Position numbers and translations under genes: made by a program. This document shows positions 25,988-34,907 of a stretch of 64,000 nt of DNA, piece after piece. Source of the DNA: Methylacidiphilales bacterium (lineage in GTDB: Bacteria; Verrucomicrobiota; Verrucomicrobiia; Methylacidiphilales; UBA1321); the NCBI GenBank assembly GCA_026225555.1, contig JAMFSY010000007.1, positions 1-64,000 of the forward strand, written 5' to 3'. Positions within the stretch are counted from its first letter, which is position 1, and each line of letters opens with the position of its first letter. Below the pieces are notes generated by a model. It was not told where the DNA came from. It ran no database searches and was given only the letters and a program-made list of their open reading frames with translations.

Positions 25988-27018
25988 CGCGCCAGATTTC
26001 CCGCGAGCAAATGCTCCTCCATTTGATGGCGGAGATCCGCGACGATCTCAAAGGAGTGGAGCCGGGCGGCGTGATCGAAGATTTGCGCGGTGACAAGGAT
26101 CTCATCCACGCCGGTCTCGGCGAAGAGCGTCTCAAGGCCGAGCCGAACGGTCTTCGGCGAGCCGACGATCGATCCACTCAACTGGTGGGTGACGTAGGCC
26201 TCCTCGCTGGGGGACCAAAGCCCGTTCATCGTTTCCACCGGAGGCTGAAGCGGCTGGGTGCCGCGACGGATGTGCATGAGAAACTGCTGTTGGAGCGAGG
26301 TAAAAAGTCGCTCGGCTTCGTGGTCCGTATCGGCCGCAAAAATATTCACGCCGATCATCGCGTACGGTTTATCGAGCGACGCGGAGGGCCGGAATTGGTC
26401 GCGATAAACTTCCAGGGCGGCGAAGAGCGCGTCGGGCGCGAAGTGCCACGCAAAGGCGAAGGGCAGGCCGAGTCGTGCCGCCAGTTCCGCGCTAAACGTG
26501 CTGGAGCCGAGCAGCCAGATGGGAACGTTCAATCCTTCGCCAGGGATGGCGTGGACCGCGCGGCCGGGAACGGAGGGACTGAAATAGGAGCGCAATTCCT
26601 CAAGATCCTGTGGGAAAGTATCGCCGCTGCGGATCGGATCGCGGCGCAGGGCCTGCGTGGTGCGCGGATCCGTGCCCGGCGCGCGCCCCAGGCCGAGATC
26701 GATCCGGCCTGGAAAGAGCGATTCGAGCGTCCCAAATTGTTCGGCGATCACCAGGGGTGAATGATTCGGCAGCATAATCCCGCCGGAACCCACCCGGATG
26801 CGCGAGGTGCCCGCCGCGACATGGCCGATGACGACGGAGGTCGCCGCGCTGGCGATGCCGGTGAAGTTATGATGCTCGGCCAGCCAGTAACGGTGGTAAC
26901 CCCACCTCTCGGCGTGCTGGGCCAGATCGAGCGTGTGCCGAAAGGAATCGGCCGCCGTCGAGCCGCGCAGGATGGGCGAAAGATCGAGGATGGAAAAGGG
27001 AGGCAGGGAAGAGCTCAT
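25984..27018 (-). CDS. LLM-class flavin-dependent oxidoreductase (luciferase-like)
   Basis: 344 residues from the ATG at 27018; the track begins at a GTG at 27030. The bacterial-luciferase-like TIM barrel is indicated by [56 protein letters not shown] and [14 protein letters not shown]. It matches the MsnO8/YhbW-like subgroup. It would use reduced FMN to oxidise a small molecule; the substrate is unknown. It is convergent with the hybrid kinase gene and upstream of nothing obviously linked. Confidence 0.9.
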   Translation of the reverse strand: MSSSLPPFSILDLSPILRGSTAADSFRHTLDLAQHAERWGYHRYWLAEHHNFTGIASAATSVVIGHVAAGTSRIRVGSGGIMLPNHSPLVIAEQFGTLESLFPGRIDLGLGRAPGTDPRTTQALRRDPIRSGDTFPQDLEELRSYFSPSVPGRAVHAIPGEGLNVPIWLLGSSTFSAELAARLGLPFAFAWHFAPDALFAALEVYRDQFRPSASLDKPYAMIGVNIFAADTDHEAERLFTSLQQQFLMHIRRGTQPLQPPVETMNGLWSPSEEAYVTHQLSGSIVGSPKTVRLGLETLFAETGVDEILVTAQIFDHAARLHSFEIVADLRHQMEEHLLAGNLAR

Positions 27019-27099
27019 AGTTCGCTTCACATCGAACTTAAGCCCGATCCGGTCCCGGTCAAGGTCGGGAGGGATTAAGGAAGCCTGTTGGCGGCGACC

Positions 27100-27846
27100 T
27101 CAAAACGGCATCGGGAAATTCAGATCCTCGGGCCGCCCCTTGGTCGCCAGCAAGCGAACCTGACCATGAGATGAGCTGGCGCGGACGACCCAGTCGGCCT
27201 TCTGCACGGTCTCGGTCGTGCCCTCCTGCAAATCGGCGATATCGCTCGCTTTCAGAACATAGAGCATCGCCATTTGTTTGCCATTTTGCAGGCAGATCAT
27301 GACCACGGGATGGCCATTCCAATTGACCACGCTTGAGCCGATCATGCCCATTCCCATGGAAGCCGGCGGCGGCGGCAATTGCAGCCCGACCTGTTGCGCA
27401 CCGGGCTGCCGGTTGATCCAGTTGGCCACGGAGCTGGCGTTGAAACAAACGAACTGCAGCGGCGGCATCTTGTCCGAGAACGAAATTGCCTGCTGCGCGA
27501 GCAGGTTCATGGGACGCGGCGCGGGCGCCAACCAATGCCAGGAGAAAAGTCCCAGGACAAGCATGGCGGCGATCGCTGCAAGCGCGGCAGGCAGGCGCGG
27601 ACGCGGAAAGGGAATGATCGACGGGGCCACGCGATAACCGAGGAGGATATGGTCCTTCAGATCGGAAGGCACCGGCACGTCCTGGATTTTGGCGGAGATC
27701 ACCGCATCGAAGCGTTGCATGTCCGCAAACCAGGCCGCCAACTCCGGATCGGCGGCGACTTCGCGCAGGGCTTCGGCGAAAAGGGGATCGTCCGCATCCT
27801 GCGGGCGATAGGATTCGAGCAGTAATTTCAGGGAGACCTTATCCAT
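27100..27846 (-). CDS. Probable membrane anti-sigma factor
   Basis: 248 residues. A cytoplasmic N-terminal ~85 residues containing short helices (PLFAEALREVAADPELAAW) is followed by one transmembrane helix (about 87-107, LPAALAAIAAMLVLGLFSW) and a periplasmic C-terminal domain. The start overlaps the upstream ECF sigma gene by 8 bp. That pairing and topology is the basis for calling it an anti-sigma factor; there is no recognisable HxxxCxxC zinc motif. The periplasmic part may sense an envelope signal. Confidence 0.75.
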   Translation of the reverse strand: MDKVSLKLLLESYRPQDADDPLFAEALREVAADPELAAWFADMQRFDAVISAKIQDVPVPSDLKDHILLGYRVAPSIIPFPRPRLPAALAAIAAMLVLGLFSWHWLAPAPRPMNLLAQQAISFSDKMPPLQFVCFNASSVANWINRQPGAQQVGLQLPPPPASMGMGMIGSSVVNWNGHPVVMICLQNGKQMAMLYVLKASDIADLQEGTTETVQKADWVVRASSSHGQVRLLATKGRPEDLNFPMPF

Positions 27847-28420
27847 CGATGCCTCCTTCCCGTTTGGGCTGCGGCATAGGCACGATTTTGCCCGCGTCTC
27901 CCACCCGGTCCTCTTCCAGTCGCTGGCGGAGCATTTGCTTGCCGCGGGCGAGGCGCGACATCACGGTGCCGATGGGCAAATCGAGCGTGGCGGCGATCTC
28001 CTTGTAGGAAAGCTGATCGAGGTAAAAGAGCACAAGCGGCATGCGAAAATTTTCGTCCAGGGTCTGGAGCACCAGCAAGACGGCCTTGCTATCAAGATGG
28101 ATGGCGTGATCGACATGGATAGGAGGCAGCAGGGGCTCGGAAAATTCCAGGCTAGTTTGCGGATGGGCCGTTTCCCGGCGGCGGGTGCGCAGGAATTCAC
28201 GATGCAGAATGGTGAAAAGCCACTGCTTGCGCTTGGAATCGTCGCGTAATTGGTGGCCCTTGGTGTGCGCCAGATAAAAGGCCTGCTGGGTGATATCGCA
28301 GGCGTCGGGGTGATTCCCGCACAGGCTGAAGGCGAAGCGATAAGCCGCCTGGTAGTGCGCCTCGACGAAAAGAACAAAGCTCTCCGGCCCGGAGGCTGAA
28401 TCTGGAGCGAAGTCTGCCAT
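27839..28420 (-). CDS. ECF-type RNA polymerase sigma factor
   Basis: 193 residues. Region 2 is seen as AAYRFAFSLCGNHPDACDITQQAFYLA followed by KRKQWLFTILHREFLR. Region 4 is LDQLSYKEIAATLDLPIGTVMSRLARGKQMLRQRL, a classic sigma-70 region 4 helix-turn-helix. No extra C-terminal domain is present. It is the first gene of a two-gene unit with the anti-sigma factor and diverges from the secreted glycosidase-like gene. Confidence 0.92.
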   Translation of the reverse strand: MADFAPDSASGPESFVLFVEAHYQAAYRFAFSLCGNHPDACDITQQAFYLAHTKGHQLRDDSKRKQWLFTILHREFLRTRRRETAHPQTSLEFSEPLLPPIHVDHAIHLDSKAVLLVLQTLDENFRMPLVLFYLDQLSYKEIAATLDLPIGTVMSRLARGKQMLRQRLEEDRVGDAGKIVPMPQPKREGGIDG

Positions 28421-28742
28421 GGATCGAAGAGGAGCGTTTTTCTACACGCAGGTGGAAAAGACGAAGCGTGAGCAGGAAAAGCCTAGAACCGCCCCGCTCA
28501 AAAGGAAAGGCCCACTACGGGGATGCAGAATGACGGAGAGGCCACCTTTAGAAGAGAATCAATCTGTTATATGTCAGAATATCTTGTCAGATTCCTCTTC
28601 CTCGCGCTTTTGGCGTTGACAGGCGCAACGGTGTAGCTTACAAAGCCAAAATAGCAATGACTGCTATAGATCAAGAGAGTCTCTGCCTGACCTTCTCGTC
28701 GAATTTCAAAAATTCACTCCACCCCACGTCCCGATAAATCCC
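28421..28742. promoter_or_regulatory. Divergent regulatory region: promoter and palindrome
   Basis: The 322-bp gap between the sigma gene and the secreted glycosidase holds no ORF I trust. TTGACA (28616-28621) and TACAAA (28639-28644) are 17 bp apart and point toward the glycosidase gene. Just downstream, ATAGCA-ATGAC-TGCTAT (28651-28667) is a perfect 6-bp inverted repeat that could be an operator. A long 5' leader of about 90 bases would follow. No typical ECF -35 AAC motif stood out. Confidence 0.5.
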
Positions 28743-31295
28743 ATGAAAACGAAAGCATTTCTAACTCTCCTGGCGTTGCTTTGTGTCGGAAGCCTGCAGT
28801 TTGCCCGCGCGCAAACCGTGATCATGTCGGATCAATTCCAGCAGACGAGCGGACAAAACAGTGCCCAGAATTGGAAAGTAGTGGTCGATGGCGCCACGGT
28901 AACGACGCCTTCAAATGGGCTGACCTCCAGCTTGCCCAATTCCTACCTCAATTCATCGATCATCACGTATCAGGCTGCGCCTGAAGTCTCCATCTATAAT
29001 AACTATATGGCCCTGCAACTCGCCCTCGGCTCGCTGGGTTCGCCCACCGGCGGGACGCGGCAATATGTCAGCCCCGCCTATGCGGTCACGACGACCGGTC
29101 ATGACCGGCGGGCGCAAATCCAGTTCGGCATTCGCCTGCAGAATATCGTGGCGGATGACCTCAGCGTCACCTTGGAAGAGCTGGATTCCACCGGCGCCAC
29201 CATTGGCTGGCTCACGGGCGGCTTGGACTTTAACAGCCCGAGCGCACCCGCCTTTAACTTCATTCGTGTTGTCCCAGCCACGAACTGGAGGACTTACTTA
29301 AAATTTGGCGAGTTCCGCGATGCGACCGCCAGTGTGAAAGTCCACATCATCGTGAAGAATAACAGCAATCATACGGGCGTGGTGACAGTGAGTATATTCT
29401 CCATTACCTCGAGCACCGACACCAGTTATCTGATGGATGCCTATTCCGGCTATCAGGGAAATGTCATTCCCGGTACAAGCGGCAGCGTGAAGGTGAATCT
29501 CTACGATATGAGCGGCACCTCGGGGGTGACCTTCAATGTGACGGACCAGAACGATATCGCCCTTTCGCCGCAACCGACCGTCACCTATGATTCGACGGGG
29601 ACCGTCGCCACGGTTCCCTTGCCGCAACGCGGATTTTATAAGATCAAGGTCGCGCCGCCCTCCGGCGTGGTGACAGTCAACGCTGCCGCCGTTGTCGATT
29701 CATCGGCTCCCGCGACGACTTCGCCTTATGGCATGTTTTCGTGCGACACGTCCAATCTCATGGAATACACGGCGGGCAGCCGCTGGGGCCGATTCTTTGT
29801 TGAGACCCAGTATCTTCTCAGTTATGTCGGTGGGACCGTCCAGACGAGCTTCACCTCACGCAAGGAAGGTCACGCGGAGAGTCCGGCCGTCGATGTACCC
29901 GACATGACGCTGCTTTTGCCCGACGCCACGATCCATCAACAATGGGAAGCCTGCCTGGGCGGTCTGCCGCAATTCATGGCGAGCGTGCCCTCGGGTGCAA
30001 CCTTTCAGGTTGGGAAGAATTATCCGCCGCTGGACTGGACGCAATTCAAGGAAATGGTGGAGTATGTGGTGAGCAATCTTCCTCCCACCGTGCGGGACCT
30101 GGAAGTCATCAACGAGCCTGAATTCAATTGGCTCGGGAATTCCGCGACGAAGAATTCGGACATCAATATGTACTTCAAGACGGTGCATGATGCCGTGGCC
30201 GAACTGCGCTCGGAGGGTCTATTGCAAAATCCGAACCTGAAGATCATCGGGCCGAGCTTTGCCCATTTCTATTCACCTCCTTCCAATTACAACGACGGGC
30301 AAGTGACGCTGCAGAATGCGCTTTTTGCCGGCGGACAATTCACGGGAGACACGGGCCTTCTTACTTACGTCGATGAGATTTCGATGCACGGCTACAATGA
30401 CTCCACCGCCGTGCAGGAGCCGGAAGCCCAGTTCTATGACCGCATCTATCAATGGGAAAATTATGAGCGCAACACGGCCCATGCCCCAGGCCTGACCACG
30501 GATGGAACGACCACCGGACCGCTCAAGCCCATTCACATGACGGAATATGGATTCGAGCTCGGCACGGGCGCCGGGCAAGTGTCGGAATTGACCCGGGCGG
30601 ATTATCTCCCTCGCGCGATGATCATCGCCAAGGCGATGAACTACACCGGCATTGGTGGCGGCATCCCGTTTCAATCGATCATGGACTTCGATCTCTATGA
30701 CCGCTCGCTTCTGCCCTGGGTCATGATCGACCATGACGCCTATAGTCCCACGCCCACGTATGTCAGTTACACCACCGCGGCCAAAAATCTGGATGACTCG
30801 GATCAGGCGGGGCCGTATCTGAATAATGTCCCGACCCTGCCCAGTGACGCGGGCTGCAATTATCAGTGCGCGACGTTCCAAAATTCATCCACGCTGTTTT
30901 CCGAAACGTGTTTGTGGAATTCAAGTACGACGGGCGCGACGCTCGCGATGCACATCCCTTACACCGCCTCGTTCACGGGGGTCGACAGCATGGGACGAAC
31001 CTTGACGGTTCCTGGCGGGGGTGTGTTGACCCTTTCGACTTCGCCGGTCTTTCTGCGGGGCTATAAATTCTTCGCGGGCACGGTGACCTCAACGATCACG
31101 GTCCCTCATGCCACCACGATTCCCACCACGAGCCTGCCGCCCTTCTCGGACATTCTCTGCCCCACGACCTTCACCCTTCAGGGCGCGACGCCCACCTTCA
31201 CGCTCAAGGCTCCCACCGCTCCCGGCACCTACAGTATCATGGCGAAAAATGGGTCCACCTCCGTCTGGGCCTGGTATAAGGTTGTGGTTAATTAG
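28743..31295 (+). CDS. Secreted clan GH-A-like glycoside hydrolase
   Basis: 850 residues with a signal peptide (MKTKAFLTLLALLCVG...ARAQ). The first ~300 residues are beta-rich and may be a carbohydrate-binding module plus a beta-sandwich. A TIM-barrel-like core follows with LEVINEPEFNW, placing a candidate acid/base Glu at residue 458, and IHMTEYGFE, placing a candidate nucleophile at residue 601; that Asn-Glu/Glu layout fits clan GH-A (GH39/GH5 relatives). A beta-rich C-terminal ~150 residues ends in WAWYKVVVN. The specific family and substrate are not clear. It is divergent from an ECF sigma operon. Confidence 0.72.
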   Translation: MKTKAFLTLLALLCVGSLQFARAQTVIMSDQFQQTSGQNSAQNWKVVVDGATVTTPSNGLTSSLPNSYLNSSIITYQAAPEVSIYNNYMALQLALGSLGSPTGGTRQYVSPAYAVTTTGHDRRAQIQFGIRLQNIVADDLSVTLEELDSTGATIGWLTGGLDFNSPSAPAFNFIRVVPATNWRTYLKFGEFRDATASVKVHIIVKNNSNHTGVVTVSIFSITSSTDTSYLMDAYSGYQGNVIPGTSGSVKVNLYDMSGTSGVTFNVTDQNDIALSPQPTVTYDSTGTVATVPLPQRGFYKIKVAPPSGVVTVNAAAVVDSSAPATTSPYGMFSCDTSNLMEYTAGSRWGRFFVETQYLLSYVGGTVQTSFTSRKEGHAESPAVDVPDMTLLLPDATIHQQWEACLGGLPQFMASVPSGATFQVGKNYPPLDWTQFKEMVEYVVSNLPPTVRDLEVINEPEFNWLGNSATKNSDINMYFKTVHDAVAELRSEGLLQNPNLKIIGPSFAHFYSPPSNYNDGQVTLQNALFAGGQFTGDTGLLTYVDEISMHGYNDSTAVQEPEAQFYDRIYQWENYERNTAHAPGLTTDGTTTGPLKPIHMTEYGFELGTGAGQVSELTRADYLPRAMIIAKAMNYTGIGGGIPFQSIMDFDLYDRSLLPWVMIDHDAYSPTPTYVSYTTAAKNLDDSDQAGPYLNNVPTLPSDAGCNYQCATFQNSSTLFSETCLWNSSTTGATLAMHIPYTASFTGVDSMGRTLTVPGGGVLTLSTSPVFLRGYKFFAGTVTSTITVPHATTIPTTSLPPFSDILCPTTFTLQGATPTFTLKAPTAPGTYSIMAKNGSTSVWAWYKVVVN

Positions 31296-31322
31296 CACAG
31301 GCACAGACGAAGGCGGCGTGGC

Positions 31323-32288
31323 TTACGCGCCTTCGATCTCGGCGATTTCCACTTCGGACAGGCGGAAATCGGATGCGCCCATGATCTCCTCGACCTGTCT
31401 GGCGTTGCGGGCGCCGACAATCGCTCCCGTCACCACCGGCTTGCGTAGGGTCCAGGCAATGGCAACTTGTCCGGGAGTGAGCTTGCGGCGGGCGCCGACC
31501 TGGCGAAGACGTTCGACGAGAGCCAGGTTGACGGAAAGTTGGGGCTCTTGAAACGCGGGGTTACGCTTGCGCCAATCATCTTCCGGCAGGCTCGCCGCCC
31601 GTTCGCGGGTCATTGCGCCGGTCAGCAGACCGGAGGCCATGGGCGAGTAGGCGATGACGCCGATGTTTTCGCTTTCACAAAAAGGCAGCACGTCCTTTTC
31701 GATATCGCGCTTGATCAGGGAGTAGGGCGGTTGAAGCGAGGTGACGTCGGCAACGGCCTGGGCTTGCCGTAATTCTTCGGCGCTGAAATTACTCGCGCCG
31801 ATCCAGCGGACCTTGCCCTCTTTTTGAAGTTTGGCCAACTCGGTCCAGCCTTCCAGTGTCTCGGCCAGGTCATCGGCGGGCCAGTGAATTTGATAAAGGT
31901 CGATGGTCTCGGTCTTGAGGCGACGCAGGCTGTTTTCACATTCCTGGCGAATGGAGGCGGCCTTCAGCGAGTAATCGACCTTGCCGTCTTTGTCCCAGAT
32001 CATTCCGCACTTGGTGAAGACGTAGGGGCGATCTCCCGACCACTCGGCCAACGCCTTGGCCACGACTTCCTCCGAATGGCCGAGACCGTAAATGGCCGCG
32101 GTATCGATCCAGTTGATGCCGAGTTCGAGGGCGCGATGAATGGCGGCGATCGAATCGCCGTCGTTTTGCGAGCTCCAGCCAAATTGCCAGGGGCCGCCCA
32201 CTGCCCATGAGCCGAAGCCGATGGCGGTGATGAAAAGATCAGAAGTTCCCAGTCGCTTTTTCGACAATTGAGGAGTGGATGTATTCAT
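31323..32288 (-). CDS. Aldo/keto reductase
   Basis: 321 residues from the ATG at 32288; the longer track ORF extends into an upstream non-conserved stretch. The AKR barrel shows ITAIGFGSWAVGG, NWIDTAAIYGLGHSEEVV (catalytic Asp and Tyr) and YVFTKCGM (Lys), with YQIHWPADD supplying the catalytic His. The C-terminal NADPH-binding region is KPVVTGAIVGARNARQVEE. It would reduce aldehydes or ketones with NADPH. It is the last gene of the minus-strand AraC-led run. Confidence 0.92.
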   Translation of the reverse strand: MNTSTPQLSKKRLGTSDLFITAIGFGSWAVGGPWQFGWSSQNDGDSIAAIHRALELGINWIDTAAIYGLGHSEEVVAKALAEWSGDRPYVFTKCGMIWDKDGKVDYSLKAASIRQECENSLRRLKTETIDLYQIHWPADDLAETLEGWTELAKLQKEGKVRWIGASNFSAEELRQAQAVADVTSLQPPYSLIKRDIEKDVLPFCESENIGVIAYSPMASGLLTGAMTRERAASLPEDDWRKRNPAFQEPQLSVNLALVERLRQVGARRKLTPGQVAIAWTLRKPVVTGAIVGARNARQVEEIMGASDFRLSEVEIAEIEGA

Positions 32289-32290
32289 AA

Positions 32291-32506
32291 TTAGATTTTG
32301 GTTTTGCTCCGTTTGAACGGAGATAGTTTCTCTTCGGGTCCGCTGTAAATCCATGATTCAAAGATAACCGGTGTTTCGAGGCCTTCCCGGGTGATAATGA
32401 CACAGCGGGCCGCATCATCCACCGAGGGGACTTGCTGGAGATTCTTACGCGAAGATCCACGTTTTGCCCCGGTTTTTCTCAATTCCACAATGGCCGTTTT
32501 CATGGG
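32291..32506 (-). CDS. Possible small protein upstream of the aldo/keto reductase
   Basis: 71 residues from MKTAIVELRKTGAKRGSS to SKTKI. I do not recognise it. It is basic, has no membrane segment, and its TAA stop is only 2 bp before the aldo/keto reductase ATG, a coupling-like spacing. It occupies most of the 309-bp gap between two genes of the same run. No good Shine-Dalgarno lies close to the ATG. It may be a real small gene or leader; the reading frame extends upstream only into unconvincing sequence. Confidence 0.35.
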   Translation of the reverse strand, partial: PMKTAIVELRKTGAKRGSSRKNLQQVPSVDDAARCVIITREGLETPVIFESWIYSGPEEKLSPFKRSKTKI

Positions 32507-32597
32507 GATATTATCCGATTCGTGCTTTCTCCTCACAACGGAGTTTACCGGCACTTTTCGGGCAAGATCGGGTGTTTTTCGCTTCAAGATGGGCATA

Positions 32598-33212
32598 TCA
32601 ATGATTGGCATGGGGATGGAGATCGAATAGGGCGAGCCCGGTTTCATCATCGTGCTCCTTGACCAGCGGGTCCGGCCACGCGGTGAGGAAGACTTCCAAG
32701 GTGGGCCATACATGGGCTTCGAGAAGATGGCCTCCCCGGGTTTCGCCGGTGGGAAGGCCGATCACGCCGTGAACGTGGACCTGCGGTTTTCCGGCCACCA
32801 GGCCGATGTCGCCCAACAGGGAACAGACCTCGACCTGCCGATCCACGGCGATATCGCGGTAAGCCTTTTGTTCCGCATCAAACCAGCCGAAGAGCGCGCG
32901 TTGAAAAGCCCCGATGCCGCTGATTTGCGCGGCCTGGATCTTTTCCCGTTCGGCCCATTCGGTGAGCCCGGAAAGAACCTCGTCGCCCTTGGCGAAGACG
33001 AGCGCATAGGTCGTCTCGCCCGTGGGGCTTTGGTGCAAAACCCGCGCCTGGAGGCCGGGCGCGAGGCCGCGTCGGGTTTCCGGCCCCGGTTTCGTGTAAG
33101 CGGGAGCCACCGTGGTCGCCGCCAAAACGGAGCCGTGCGCCGCCGCGAGATAACCGCAAGTGGCGAGTCCCGCGCCAAGCCAATGACGGCGGGAAATGGG
33201 AGATGGATTCAT
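32598..33212 (-). CDS. Exported PPC/DUF296-domain protein
   Basis: 204 residues. The N-terminus SRRHWLGAGLATCGYLAAAH is a Tat-type signal (S-R-R-x-W-L), ending near VLAAT. The mature part is a PPC/DUF296 domain with GDEVLSGLTEWAEREKIQAA, ISGIGAFQRALFGWFDA, and HVHGVIGLPTGETRGGHLLEA. In this superfamily the fold is trimeric and resembles alpha-acetolactate decarboxylase. The histidines in VHVHG and GGHLLEAHVW could bind metal. Export argues against the DNA-binding role known from plant AHL members. It belongs to the AraC-led run. Confidence 0.82.
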   Translation of the reverse strand: MNPSPISRRHWLGAGLATCGYLAAAHGSVLAATTVAPAYTKPGPETRRGLAPGLQARVLHQSPTGETTYALVFAKGDEVLSGLTEWAEREKIQAAQISGIGAFQRALFGWFDAEQKAYRDIAVDRQVEVCSLLGDIGLVAGKPQVHVHGVIGLPTGETRGGHLLEAHVWPTLEVFLTAWPDPLVKEHDDETGLALFDLHPHANH

Positions 33213-33234
33213 CGTGATCCTTCAGGTTGGGGGG

Positions 33235-33597
33235 TTAATGACGGACATCGATTTTGGTGAGCAGGCTGACATCGAGTGGGCCCGCGAATTTTGGAAGCGC
33301 TTCCAGCAAGCGGCGAAAATGGGGAGATGCGGCGTGCCGCTTGAGGTCTCTTTTGCTGGCCCAAAGTTCGTAAAAGTAAAAGGTCTCGGCTTCCTCTGAC
33401 TCGTAGAGATCGTAAATCAGGCAGCCCTGCTCCGCGTGCGTGGGCGCGACCATGCCGCGTAAAAGAGTCTTCAGCGGTTTCGCCTTGCCCCGTCGTGCGG
33501 CGACGCGGGCGATGACCCAGACGCCACGGGATTTCGTGGAGAGAGGCTTTCCAACGGGTCGGGCTTTTATGGATGAGCTCATGGGTAAATGTTCCAT
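33235..33597 (-). CDS. Antibiotic biosynthesis monooxygenase (ABM/YgiN-like) domain protein
   Basis: About 120 residues from the ATG at 33597; a shorter start at 33582 is possible, and the longer track ORF overlaps the cupin gene. The ABM ferredoxin-like fold is seen as VWVIARVAARRGKAKPLKT, QGCLIYDLYESEEAETFYFY, ELWASKRDLKRHAASPHFRR. Such small cofactor-free proteins include quinol monooxygenases (YgiN) and aldehyde/quinone handling enzymes. Its neighbours (cupin, SDR, aldo/keto reductase) fit a redox-detoxification role. No Shine-Dalgarno is visible. Confidence 0.82.
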   Translation of the reverse strand: MEHLPMSSSIKARPVGKPLSTKSRGVWVIARVAARRGKAKPLKTLLRGMVAPTHAEQGCLIYDLYESEEAETFYFYELWASKRDLKRHAASPHFRRLLEALPKFAGPLDVSLLTKIDVRH

Positions 33598-33692
33598 GGA
33601 GTGTCGGATGCCGAAAGGGACGAAGCGGGTGTTTTGGAGATGAACTTGGGTACTATTCGAGGCATCGAAATCTGTCGTTTTTCTTCCGGCGT

Positions 33693-34121
33693 TCATGGGC
33701 GATGAGGTGCGATGAAGTCCTCGGGAGTGCCATCCTCGGGATTGACGAAAACGATGTCTCTTGGCTCTCGTCGGGGGATATCGAACGAGAGGAAGACGAC
33801 CGGCTCTTCCAGAATATCGGGCAGGGCATGCACCGTGCCCCGTTTGAAAAAGAGCAGTTCGCCGGGGCCAAATTCCGTCTTCGTTTTGGGATCTTCCATC
33901 CAGAAAGTTCCGCGTCCCGAGAAAACATAGAGATACTCATCGGAGGCGACATGATAATGAGGCGGCGTGGCCTGATAGACACGAAAGACGCGCGCGCTGG
34001 AGGCGGGCTCGTTCGTCATGTAGTGGTCCAGCAAAAGCGTCGCGGCCTCGGGAGGAAAGGCCTCCGCAATCTTCGCCACATCGAAGTGCCCGGTGGAGCG
34101 GGATTCTTTTTTTGCGCTCAT
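33693..34121 (-). CDS. Cupin-domain protein
   Basis: 142 residues with the two cupin motifs: PPHYHVASDEYLYVFSGRG (metal-binding His-His-Glu) and GELLFFKRGTVHAL (second motif His). The C-terminal VFVNPEDGTPEDFI tail is unusual. No signal peptide. Single-cupin proteins of this kind are often dioxygenases, isomerases or quercetinase-like; the substrate is unknown. It lies 21 bp downstream of the SDR gene in the same operon. Confidence 0.87.
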   Translation of the reverse strand: MSAKKESRSTGHFDVAKIAEAFPPEAATLLLDHYMTNEPASSARVFRVYQATPPHYHVASDEYLYVFSGRGTFWMEDPKTKTEFGPGELLFFKRGTVHALPDILEEPVVFLSFDIPRREPRDIVFVNPEDGTPEDFIAPHRP

Positions 34122-34142
34122 ATCAGATTCATCATTGGCGGG

Positions 34143-34889
34143 TCAAATCAATGCCTGGGACATCGGGCGCATCTGGACTTCGATAATGCGTGAACCGGGC
34201 GACTGGGTGCAGGCCAGCAACACGACTTCCGCCACGTCACTTGCTTCCAGCATTTCGGATTTTTCGACACCCTCCACCGTGCGGCCTTTGCCGATGGCAA
34301 ATTCGGTTTTCACTCCGCCCGGACAGATCACGCCGACTTTGATCCCGCGCGTGCGAAGTTCTTTGTCCAGGGCCTGGGCAAAGCCGACCTGGGCGAACTT
34401 GGTCGCACAATAAACCGCTTCTCCTCCAATGCCGTATTTGCCCGCGATGGAGGAGATCATGAGCACCGTTCCAGCGCCCCGCGCGATCATGACCGGAACG
34501 GCATGTCGCGTGAAAAGAAAGGTGGAGCGCATGTTGGTATCCATCATCTCGTCGTAATCCTCCACGCGCGTTTCGACCAATTCCTTGTAATTTCCGATGC
34601 CGGCGTTGTTGATCAGGATGTCCACTTTTCCGAAGGACTTGATCGCGGTCTCAATCACTTTGCTGGCGGTCGATTCCTGGCGGGCATCCCCGACCACAAA
34701 CTCGGCGCGCGAGCCCAGCGCCTGGACTTCCGCCCGCAGATTTTCCAGCCGATCCGGCCGCCGGGCCGTGAGGATGAGATGCGCTCCTTCACGGGCCAAA
34801 GCGCGGGCGGATTCCTGGCCAATGCCAGAACTTGCGCCGGTGATGACGGCCACTTTGCCGATTAACTTTCCTTGGTTTTCGTTTTTCAT
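34143..34889 (-). CDS. Classical short-chain dehydrogenase/reductase
   Basis: 248 residues from the ATG at 34889; the track's start at 34907 is a TTG. Motifs: VAVITGASSGIGQESARAL (coenzyme loop), NNAGIGNYKEL, ISSIAGKYGIGGEAVYCATKF with the catalytic Ser and YxxxK, and the CPGGVKTEF segment. The TARRPDR stretch after strand 2 favours NADP(H). Substrate unknown. Its start is 18 bp after the MFS gene's stop, which supports cotranscription. Confidence 0.92.
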   Translation of the reverse strand: MKNENQGKLIGKVAVITGASSGIGQESARALAREGAHLILTARRPDRLENLRAEVQALGSRAEFVVGDARQESTASKVIETAIKSFGKVDILINNAGIGNYKELVETRVEDYDEMMDTNMRSTFLFTRHAVPVMIARGAGTVLMISSIAGKYGIGGEAVYCATKFAQVGFAQALDKELRTRGIKVGVICPGGVKTEFAIGKGRTVEGVEKSEMLEASDVAEVVLLACTQSPGSRIIEVQMRPMSQALI

Positions 34890-34907
34890 AATCGTTTTTT
34901 CAATCAA

